In this document: piece after piece, positions 56,021 to 64,000 of the stretch
How positions within the stretch are numbered: the stretch's first letter is position 1
Layout of the letters: every line of letters starts with the position of its first letter
Assembly (NCBI RefSeq): GCF_001625305.1
Contig: NW_017802602.1
Coordinates: 2,550,859 to 2,614,858, forward strand
Direction: 5' to 3'
Length of the DNA: 64,000 bases
DNA from: Branchiostoma belcheri
Taxonomy: Eukaryota; Chordata; Leptocardii; Amphioxiformes; Branchiostomatidae
Program-made: the position numbers and the translations under genes
Notes under the pieces: generated by a model
The model's input: only the letters and a program-made list of their open reading frames with translations
Databases searched by the model: none
What the model was told of the DNA's origin: nothing

Positions 56021-56840
56021 TTCCTTGGTTGAATGTCACCTCTCTAGTTTATTACACATCTGTGTGAGACTATCACAACACGGAGAGAGATTACTGGAGA
56101 ACACTGACCGTGACACCTCTGGATGAGGTAGAAAAAACCGGGGTAGCGGTTTTTAGAGGGCTGTCTCAGTACAACTGTACTTAGTCTCACAGAGATGTGT
56201 AGTAAACTAGAAAGGTCACAGCATATGTGTAGTAAACTAGAAAGGTCACATTCAGCAAAGGAATTATCACTCCTACAACACGGAGAGAGATTACTGGAGA
56301 ACACTGACCGTGACACCTCTGGATGAGGTAGAAAAAACCGGGGTAGCGGTTTTTAGAGGGCTGTCTCAGTACAACTGTACTTAGTCTCACAGAGATGTGT
56401 AGTAAACTAGAAAGGTCACAGCATATGTGTAGTAAACTAGAAAGGTCACATTCAGCAAAGGAATTATCACTCCTACAACACGGAGAGAGATTACTGGAGA
56501 ACACTGACCGTGACTTCTCTGGAGGAAGTAGAAAAAACCGGGGTGGCGGTCTTTAGGGGACTGTCTCAGTACAACTGTACTTAGTGTTACAGCAGATGTG
56601 TAATTAACTAGAGAGGCAACACTCAGCAAAGGAACTATCACTCCTACAACACGGAGAGAGATTACTGGAGAACATTGAACATGACACCTATGGGGGAAGG
56701 GGGTAGAAAAAAAACGGCGTGGCGGTCTTTAGGGGACTGTCTCAGTACAACTGTACTTAACCTCACAGAGATGTGTAGTAAACTAGAAACTTAGGTAATA
56801 CTCAGCAAAGGAGCTATCACTACAGGAGGTATCAGCTACA
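56021..56840 (+). repeat. Four tandem decaying copies of the sialyltransferase 3' end
   Basis: Units at about 56070-56183, 56265-56383, 56466-56583 and 56637-56760 repeat the last approximately 120 coding nt (YNTERDYWRTL...LSQYNCT) and the stop, separated by GTGTAGTAAACTAGAAAGGTC spacers. Spacing is about 170-200 bp. Copies 2 and 3 are nearly identical. The last copy ends in TAA instead of TAG and has an insertion (GGGGGAAGGGGGT). Confidence 0.9.
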
Positions 56841-56905
56841 CTATAGAGAGAGATTGTGTACGGCATAAGCCATAACTCGAGGAGCTGTAGATTAATTTTA
56901 ATGAT

Positions 56906-57130
56906 GTTTACCCTCGCAGAAAGAAAACATTGTTTTTGCTCTGTTTCTTCTTTGTCGTCCGTTGCGAACACTGTCAATTACCTGTAGCAGACGTCTGTCA
57001 CCATGGTAACTGGTATGGTGCTGTAGCAGACACCCTGTGGTGTTGGGTTACATTATGTAGCAAGTTGCAGGACAGCATTGGAGAGGCTGGTGACCATAAA
57101 TTAATGTGTTTAGAGTATAAGAATAAACTC
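56906..57130. mobile_element. Family A MITE copy
   Basis: ATGATGTTTACCCTCGCAGA, AGACGTCTGTCACCATGGTA, GGTGTTGGGTTACATTATGT, and TTTAGAGTATAAGAATAAAC. Confidence 0.7.
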
Positions 57131-57461
57131 CATTTTGCAGGTCTCCATTCAGATCAGAGACTAGGAGTGCTCTGACCCATATTTTATAAACTTTTAGCCT
57201 TTTACAGTAGCAAACCTGAGCACTTGAAAAGACGTCAAAATGATAACAGGACGACACAAATAAACTGCTGCTCTGGATTTTATTTTCGAAAGAACTAAAT
57301 ATCAATGAAAGAAAGGTGAAACCAAGGACCGTTCTATCAGATCCTTGGTGAAATATACAATACAACATAGCACCGACGTGAACGAAAGAAACACAGTTTG
57401 AGAGATATCAAGTAGATATAGTGATAGACCAAAAGCCATGTGATTGGATTCAATTCTAAGG

Positions 57462-57672
57462 CTATAACACCGATAATATCCGCTGCTCATCAAGCGTTAG
57501 GAGGTCGGGGTCAAATCTCGGATGGGAGAAACAGAAACTGCAGCAGTGCCTGGTATTGCCTGCCATCTCCTGCAGCTCATGGGTGGGGTGATAGAGGGCG
57601 CTGTTGAGTTGTTCTCGGGTGAAATGCAGCAAACACCGTGCGTAAGCCCTGCGGTCTTCTGAAGCCATCGAG
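57462..57672 (-). CDS. Unassigned probable terminal exon
   Basis: A good acceptor (CTTTTCTCCTACAG) at 57672 opens a frame of 69 codons to TAG: SMASEDRRAYARCLLHF...RHCCSFCFSHPRFDP...ILSVL. It needs phase 2 from upstream, and no matching donor was found. It may belong to a gene I cannot complete, or be a 3' UTR exon of the peptide gene upstream. No family recognised. Confidence 0.35.
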
Positions 57673-57769
57673 CTGTAGGAGAAAAGGAACAGAAGGTTAT
57701 TATTATTTTTTTTGTCGTGGGTACTATTTACACATTGAGGTAAGTAGTACAGCCAAAGGCTAACTTGTC

Positions 57770-57925
57770 TTGGTTCGTGTGGCGTACCGGCAGAGTGCTC
57801 GACTCGGAAACTAGAGGTCCCGGGTTCGAGTCCTGACATGCCACCGATCTTGTGCCCTTGGGAAAGACACTTTAAACGACTTTCCTCACTTCGCTCAGGT
57901 GAAAATGAGTATTGTATTGTCCCTG
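57770..57925 (+). mobile_element. tRNA-derived SINE
   Basis: TTCGTGTGGCGTACCGGCAG, CCGGGTTCGAGTCCTGACAT and GCCACCGATCTTGTGCCC, as at 53085. Confidence 0.7.
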
Positions 57926-58730
57926 TGTTGGTGACGGCATTAATATAAGTGTGAAAAACATGAGTGTGCCGTCACCACGTCTTGTGATTACATGTTGGAA
58001 ATTATCATAACTTGTAGCTTGAACGCCAGTAAGATATTCAGAACCTTCTCCCGACCACCGGCCGACCAAGGTTCGAGGTAGAGAAAAAGACGGAGAGAAA
58101 GAATGGTTTTTATTCACACGCAACCTTTAGAAAAATACACTTAGTTCACAGTTGTCAAAATAAGCAGCTATGTCGGTTTACAGTAGCTGAATTGCGAGAT
58201 AAAATGAAAGCTTACGTACTACGTTACAACAATAAAATTATCCCAGATAATTGCTAAAAGTTGTATATCGTAAAAAAAACTCTTCTTGAAATTGCATTGT
58301 GATAAAATTACACTTGCTATATATATCCCCACAAGCCTGTAATGTTCGCCATTACGACTGTCCCACGCACGCTCCATATCCGCTGTCCCAGCTGCTCTGT
58401 CGTTATCGCGACTTTTATTGGGCGAGTCTGGGTAATTTTCGCCGCTTTTCACACAAGTATGAGGCTGTTTTTAATCCGCCCGTGCAGCTTCCCAACTGCC
58501 CGCGGCCCTGTTACCGTTTTGTCCCCGCTATTACGGCAGTAATAGTGTGTCTCGGTAAGTCCTGTAAGCCTTTCCAATGGTTTACTACCGGGAGGTCTAA
58601 ATGTCTACATGTGTCTAGGAGAACGAACATGGCGAGGGGACTGTTCAGCTTGAATGTCAGACTTGAAGGCGAAATACCACTATCTGTGATATAAAACGAA
58701 CAAACAAACAAACAAACACACCCAATGGCA
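57926..58730. other. Region with unclassified ORFs
   Basis: A plus-strand ORF at 58299-58694 (131 codons) lacks family motifs, and both strands are open in part. It may be old transposon sequence. No gene is called. Confidence 0.3.
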
Positions 58731-59160
58731 GCTGGACCTGATTGAGGGGGGTTATTTTAGGGACGTCCCTCGGATAGGTCCCTTTGTAAAGAAAGGGGCA
58801 TGCCCCGGTGTACGGTGGTTCAGATATCTACCACTATCTATGTAAGAAACAGAAGGAGCGAGTAGAAACAGATAAAACCCCGCTGGTCCCGGGCCGGGGT
58901 TCGAACCCACAACCTCCCGGGCTCCAGTCAGGCACTCTAACCGCTCGGGTCAGTTGGTAGCGCCTAAACCCCCAACTGTTACACTACTCCCCCTTTTCTT
59001 TTCAAGAATCTTCCGAATTCGACATCCCTGGAGCGGCACTCTTTGCCAGAACTCCCAGGGCCGGTGTGGGAACCAGTGTAAGAAACAGGAGGAGCGAGTA
59101 GAAACAGATAAAAACCCACTGGTCCCGGGCTGGTAGCGCCTAAACCCCCAACTGTTGCAT
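58730..59160. mobile_element. Duplicated tRNA-like SINE segment
   Basis: AAGAAACAGAAGGAGCGAGT, AACAGATAAAACCCCGCTGG, GGGGTTCGAACCCACAACCT, then a partial second copy from about 59078. Also, CAATGGCAGCTGGACCTGAT at 58723 echoes the end of the peptide gene at 59200. Confidence 0.55.
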
Positions 59161-59199
59161 CTACAATATAAAACAGACAAACAAACAAACAAACTTACC

Positions 59200-62199
59200 C
59201 TATGGCAGCTGGACCTTCTGGTTGAGGATGAGCTCCACCAGGTCGCCCACCTGCAGGTAGTTACTGTCCTTCTTGTTTGACGTCCAGGAGAACTTGTAGG
59301 CGTGGTTATCCACATCCAAGTCTGCCGCGCGTTTCCTGCCAGCACCCCTCCCGCCTTGTTTACAAACAAACAAACAAACAAATAAATAAATAAATAAGAA
59401 GACCATCAATAAGATGAATAAGTAACAAGAGATCATCATCATCATTCATTATCAAGAACCTCCTATCTGCAGCCTTTCCTCCTTGTTTACAAACAGACAA
59501 ACAAACAAACAGAAATAAATAAGGAGATCATCATCATTCATTATCAAAAGCATCCTATCTGCAGCCTTCCCGCCTTGTTTACAAACAAACAAACAAACAA
59601 TTAAACATGAATAATTAACTAGAAAGATAACAATTTGCAAACCAAATGCAAAATGTTTACCTTCGCATATCCACGTCATTACAATAATGGTATTATATAT
59701 TTTAAAAACGAAGGGCTCCTGTAGATATAGCACAGCAATGTAGCACACAAGCTTGTTTCTTCTAGTTCTACCCTACAGTTATCGAACGTAGTGCATTTTG
59801 CCCATCTGAGGCTTGAATTGAAAGGAGACTAGAGACAATAAGACACCCCAACACAATAAGAATCTTGTGTGATGGTGCAGGTGACTGTGCCCTCTTCTCA
59901 TTTACCGTGATATCTACTTTGTCGTTCAAGGAACAGGTGCACACGTGCACACAGACACATTCAAACTCAAACAATACGTCCATTTTTCATGGAGGTAAAA
60001 CGCTCTGTTCATTACCAACCCGTGTAACAATAGATACGCTAGACAACTGTTGTCATCTGAAAAATTCAGAACCTGGCTACCACCTCTCCGTGGCGAGATG
60101 CACGGCAGACGAACGATAACTTCTCAGCTCATAGACACTATGAAGACCATGAACCAGGTGAAACATGGTAACACCTTTAGTTCACTATGCACCAAGTAAC
60201 ATCTAGCGTCAGTGCACAGCAAACCAGTCAGAATTGCCCTGATGAAGATGACAAACGGTCATCAAAACGTCGGCTCGTAAAAAATAAAAGGTTGTGATCA
60301 AAGAACTTCGCTATTCTTTTAAAGTTAAAACTTTGGTCCAACACGAAAAATAGACTGACCCAGTGAAGACATTGAACCGCGACGGGGGCCGACATCGTCT
60401 ACCAGATACCTTTGACCCAGTGTTGACGTCACACTTCAAAGAAGCCAAGTGACAAGCTTCACTGGGTCAGTCTACTGAGGAAGACCAGAGTGACTGGTCG
60501 AAAGCTCTAGGTGAGAGAATTTTTTGTGTTGGACCAAATGTTTTAACTTTAAACGCGTCCTACCTGTGATGTCATCCAGGATGGCCTTCAGCGCCTGCAA
60601 CCTGCCCAGTTTGTAGACGTTCTTACTCTTGGCGCTGGACATGACGGCCTCTGCCATCCGCTTGTCCCTGAAAAAATAAAACGTGAAACGAACATAAAAC
60701 AGAGAGAAAGCATCGCGCAAAAGTACAAGTTTCAAGTTTATTTATTTATTTTGCCAGGGAATACCTCAGATCCATTGATCTGCTTTTCAGGTATCCCTGG
60801 GCACATACATTAAAACATACATTCATAAAAATTAAAAATTTAACCCAACCATATATAAAAACATTACAAACATGTACATGTCCAATACAGTCACATTATA
60901 GGCACATTTAGTTCATTTTCCAAGTTCAGTCCTCTGCACTAGTCTACAGTCTATTTCTCTTTTTAAATGCTGACGTTGACTGGGAGAAAAAATCCGGATT
61001 TTTCCGGACTGGCAGAATCAATCCGGATGTTTCCGGACTGGTAGAAACAATCCGGATTTTTCCGGACTGGTAGAAATTTCGCTCCTTACGCTTCTTCCTG
61101 CATCGGCATCATCTCCTCCGTCACCGCGTTCTCGTGACCAGGGTACCAGGCGTTCTCCGGCCCAGGGTACCCAAAGTCCGTGAATCCGGCCAGCCTGGTT
61201 CTCTCAGTCCTATAACACCGATTCACGTGTTAAATAGTGAAAAGGATCAACTGTTTTACTTTGTCATGGGATGCTCCAGATATGATGTTTTACGTAACAA
61301 TGTTTATTTTGCCATACAATTGTACAAATCAGTGTTATTCAGCTTGTTACATGTTGTACACGCTGCGAGGCTAATTTTCTTAATAAAAACTGTTTTAAAA
61401 AGCTATTCACATTTCTCAAATCAAGTACAACAGATTCCAAGAACGACTCAAAGCCATAGACAGATTTGAATACATCTTTTTACAATGCTATAATTAGCAC
61501 AGTGCATAATTAGCCCCACTCGATTGCAACACTTATTAATAATGACGTATGATAGCTCTTTTGTTTAATTCACTGAAATTGCTGAAATGTTCAATGAATA
61601 TAGTCTATTTAATAGTAAATAAAGAAGCCATGTTGCGGGCGTCTTTTTGACAAACCGAGCTGCGAACTGGACAAAATAAAACCAGTAGTTTGTACAGAAA
61701 GGTTATAATAATATGATATGAATCTTTATCGTTCTTGCCCAGATGGGCTAAATGCACAAATGTGACCAAATGAGGTCGAGAGAATAAAAACCATGAGCAC
61801 TGCGTAGCCTCCATAGCATGCCAAAAACTGGGGGTTTTGGGGGTCTTCAGGGTCTTTGGGAGCTTTTATGTGCTGTTTTCTGATTGCATATAGACAACAT
61901 AGCTGGCCTGGTTGAATTACCCCCGTTTTTAGAACTGGGCTAATCAGAAAACAGCCGAAGACCACCAAACACCCAGTTCTATAAGCCTGCTACGGAGGCT
62001 AAGCATTGCATACTGGAACGCTATATGCTAATGCTACGGGCTATATAATAGTAAAGCGCCATGGATATCATGGGAAGTACAAATATCTGAGTGTAGAAGA
62101 TCTGTACCTTGTGTTGGGGTTGTCGTAGTTTGGTGCGGCGTCCAGACAGGCGGTGAGTAGCACCAGGGAGAACAGCAGAAGCACGACTTTCAACTCCAT
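59200..62199 (-). CDS. Small secreted protein, peptide-precursor-like, 156 aa
   Basis: Exons 62199-62108, 61209-61090, 60667-60564 and 59354-59200 (stop TAG) join in phases 2, 2, 1. The start gives a strong signal peptide (ELKVVLLLFSLVLLTACLDA). The rest has no cysteine or membrane helix. Basic sites are DKR before MAEAVMSSAKSKNVYKLGRL and GAGRKR before AADLDVDNHAYKFSW. GRKR is a usual cleavage/amidation signal, so a bioactive peptide around LGRLQALKAILDDITGG is possible. I do not recognise the family. The C-terminal SWTSNKKDSNYLQVGDLVE loosely recalls cupredoxins. A GTAAGT follows the stop at once. Confidence 0.65.
59330..59605 (-). repeat. Three-unit tandem repeat with (AAAC)n, covering a splice acceptor
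   Basis: CCGCCTTGTTTACAAACAAA occurs at 59351, 59478 (CTCCTTG) and 59570, each with AAATAAATAA, GAGATCATCATC and CATTATCAA. The acceptor of exon 59354-59200 is in the first unit (TTTGTAAACAAG). Confidence 0.75.
60235..60300 (+). mobile_element. Retroposon tail (CTGATGAAGATGACAAACGG)
   Basis: GCCCTGATGAAGATGACAAA, GTCATCAAAACGTCGGCTCG, AAAAAATAAAAGG. A diverged relative is at 40015. Confidence 0.5.
60321..60553. mobile_element. Family B MITE, intact-looking, ending at a splice donor
   Basis: Termini AAAGTTAAAACTTTGGTCCAAC and GTTGGACCAAATGTTTTAAC with the full core. The right end is about 11 nt from exon 60667-60564. Confidence 0.8.
60725..60900 (-). mobile_element. LINE/SINE 3' end with hairpin
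   Basis: TTTATTTATTTATTTTGCC, then CAGGGAATACCTCAGATCCA and GCTTTTCAGGTATCCCTGG form a stem. Confidence 0.55.
60970..61078. repeat. Tandem hairpin repeat (AATCCGGATTTTTCCGGACT)
   Basis: Three 32-33-bp units, each a small stem (TCCGGA...TCCGGA), ending about 12 nt from the donor of exon 61209-61090. Confidence 0.85.
61806..62001. mobile_element. MITE with TAGCCTCCRTAGCA ends
   Basis: A near-complete match in the opposite orientation to 24202-24391. A hairpin tail (GTTCTTGCCCAGATGGGCTAAATG) lies just left at 61728. Confidence 0.75.
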
Positions 62200-62263
62200 G
62201 TTTGTTTCCGGCTCTGGTGGTTCTTACACTTCGCTGTGACGGGCTGTCCTGACAAGGAGAGAT

Positions 62264-62290
62264 GTGATTTGATTTGATTTGATTTGATTT
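62264..62290. repeat. (GATTT)n microsatellite
   Basis: GATTTGATTTGATTTGATTT run. Confidence 0.9.
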
Positions 62291-62295
62291 ATTGA

Positions 62296-62830
62296 AATTG
62301 CCACAACTACTAAATACCTAATACCGCCTATCGTAGACTGGAACTCGTTGCCACCAAGCACAGTAGGCCTAAGGGCATCATCAGTAGAAAGCTTTAAACT
62401 ACTCCTGCAATCAAATGTGCAAAGATTGAGTGTAACAGGTCGTTCGGTGTGATATAGCTAGCTGCCGCCGCGCCGCGTGCCTGAGAAGCTGGTGTGTTAC
62501 GCCGAAGGGCGGTTATACCGGCTATACCGATACAAATACCAGCCCAGAAGAGAACAAGAAATAGCCATGCATTCAAGTACCAGAGTTATCAACCAAGGAT
62601 TGAGGTGTTCATTCTTTCCTAGAAGTATCGCAGAGTGGAACTCGCTGTCACCAAGTACAGAAGGGGCATTGTCATTAGATAGCTTTAAACAATGCCTAGA
62701 GTTAGACGTTTAAGGGTTAGGTGTAACACATTGATCGGTGTAATATAGCCAACTGCCGCCGCGCCGCGTGCCTGCGAAGCTGGTGTGTTACGCCGAAAGG
62801 CGGTTATACCGGCTATACCGATACAGATAC
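62296..62830 (+). mobile_element. Two consecutive CR1/jockey-like LINE 3' ends
   Basis: The second copy encodes the end of a reverse transcriptase protein (MHSSTRVINQGLRCSFFPRS, IAE WNSLSP, LDSFKQCLELDV, 62566-62713), then GGTGTAACACATTGATCGGT, CCGCCGCGCCGCGTGCCTGC and GAAAGGCGGTTATACCGGC. The first copy (62330-62530) is similar but broken. The tail unit is the one amplified at 50740-51110. Confidence 0.8.
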
Positions 62831-62839
62831 AATACAATA

Positions 62840-63060
62840 CACGTGAGGTACAGGCAGCTGTTGCTGGTGTTGTATCCCACACACATAGAAACAAATACAG
62901 GACAGACAATCATCATTTTCACTTGAGTTAAGTCGGGAAAGTCGTGTATGTAAAGTGCCTTTTCCGAAGGGCACAAGATCGGTGGCATGTCAGGACTCGA
63001 ACCCGGGACCTCTTGGTTCCGAGTCGAGCACTCTGCCGCTACGCCACGCGACCCGATCGA
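62840..63060 (-). mobile_element. tRNA-derived SINE
   Basis: GTTGCTGGTGTTGTATCCCA, CACAAGATCGGTGGCATGTC, AGGACTCGAACCCGGGACCT and CTCTGCCGCTACGCCACG. It is the reverse of 53085-53290. Confidence 0.75.
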
Positions 63061-63715
63061 GGATACGAGATAAAACAGGGAGTAGGAGTAATTATAACCA
63101 CCTTGTGACGCAGTTTGCTGCCTGGGGATACGCAACAGTAGCTTTGTTCTTTACTGTTTACGATTCAGAAGTATCTTGAGTTCTCCCGATGGAACGGTTT
63201 GTTGTTCCGGGACCAGGAAGTTTGCTATTGTGAATTGCGCACGTGGAAATCTGATGACGCAAATTGAACGGTCTTTACGGATGTTTCTTAAGGAAGGCGA
63301 TGTCATGCTGCCTTTCCCATGTGTGCAATTTACTTTTTTATTCATTCATTTATTTGAGCTTTTTTTTATTAACGGTGTCGCTCAATGCAAGGCCAATTAT
63401 TTTTGGCCACTTCTAGGCATAGAGCTAGAGGTACTTAAGTGAGTATAATGTAGTTATGTCAGGAGATGGCGGTGGACCTTTGTTTTGAAGCTTTGTGGAT
63501 TGTAATCGGAGCTTTGTCACAAGACAGGACAGTGGGAACAGGTCGATGCCTTTTCCATGCCCCTGTCCAGATTTTAAAATATACAGATATCTAAAATACA
63601 AGTAATACATAGGTAATAGATATAAGTAATCACTGACAATATTCCCGACCTACTCCTAACCATGGTTGGAGGATTTCGGCCAGAGTTCGGGAGGCCATAC
63701 TCGGCTATATGTGAC
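63061..63715. other. Right-end intergenic sequence
   Basis: No exon or repeat identified with confidence. Confidence 0.4.
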
Positions 63716-63720
63716 AAGGC

Positions 63721-63895
63721 TAGCCTCCTTCGCAGACTTGTAGGGCGCGGCGTTATTTTTTTTTTTCGGTGAGCGACGCGAGTTATGCTGCGGAGGGACG
63801 GTTTTGCCGCCGAGAGAGCCCCTCCGCGGCATAACTCGCTTCGTTCACCGAAAAAATAAATAACTCCGCGCCCTAAAAGTCTGCGAAGGTACTCT
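63721..63895. mobile_element. Fold-back MITE, arms about 75 nt
   Basis: CCTTCGCAGACTTGTAGGGC, CGGTGAGCGACGCGAGTTAT and GCTGCGGAGGG pair with their complements at 63824-63892. GAGTGAGCGCAGCGAACGAGG at about 10600 may be a related fragment. Confidence 0.8.
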
Positions 63896-64000
63896 GCAAG
63901 CAGAAATTGTGGGGCAATGACCGTTACCTTTTTATATATGGCCGTTTTTTTTTCTTGTCCTGACCCCCACCAACCCGTCGGTGGCCGGCGACCTTCTCTG

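Noticed and set aside
58299-58694. 131-codon plus-strand ORF
   Set aside because: No recognisable motif, no splice context and local repeat debris. Could be transposon sequence, but not assignable.

Overview
This is a 64 kb piece of an intron-rich animal genome, most likely a cephalochordate (amphioxus, Branchiostoma). The protein types fit that reading: thrombospondin/LamG/Ig receptors, an IgGFc-binding-domain membrane protein, a C-type lectin and a GT29 sialyltransferase. So do the dense fold-back MITEs, CR1/jockey-like LINE tails, tRNA-derived SINEs and dinucleotide arrays. The species is an inference. Gene models below were built by hand from acceptor and donor sites, and intron phases were checked at every junction.

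Region 1-27.4 kb holds two divergent, head-to-head genes for type I receptors that look like paralogs. The minus-strand gene (15752 to beyond base 1) has at least 24 exons and at least 1,835 codons. Its order is signal peptide, two copies of an unfamiliar four-cysteine helical module, eight TSP1 repeats with an unfamiliar Cys domain and an 11-residue repeat tract, two LamG domains, one Ig domain, a membrane helix, and a basic repeat and Pro-rich tail. The plus-strand gene (19563-27360, 992 aa) is a shorter version with one TSP1, two LamG, one Ig, a membrane helix and a polyproline tail. Their intron phases match from LamG to tail. A single-exon type II C-type lectin gene (16877-17875, minus) lies between them.

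Region 28-40 kb holds a PH plus START lipid-transfer-type gene (29469-36592, minus), a degraded LINE, and a short plus-strand transcription unit (38.2-39.75 kb). That unit has a CCAAT/TATA promoter, a tiny ORF and a tandemly duplicated hairpin element.

Region 40-64 kb holds a 561-aa IgGFc-binding-domain membrane protein (40228-49013, minus) and a 350-aa ST6Gal-like sialyltransferase (51952-56020, plus) whose last exon is followed by four decaying tandem copies of its own 3' end. A 156-aa secreted peptide-precursor-like gene (59200-62199, minus) follows, and LINE and SINE debris fills the rest.

Two themes run through the window. First, ends of mobile elements, tandem repeats or microsatellites repeatedly sit within about 0-30 nt of splice sites of otherwise ordinary exons. 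Second, partial exons have been tandemly duplicated several times. No virus-like or LTR element was recognised.
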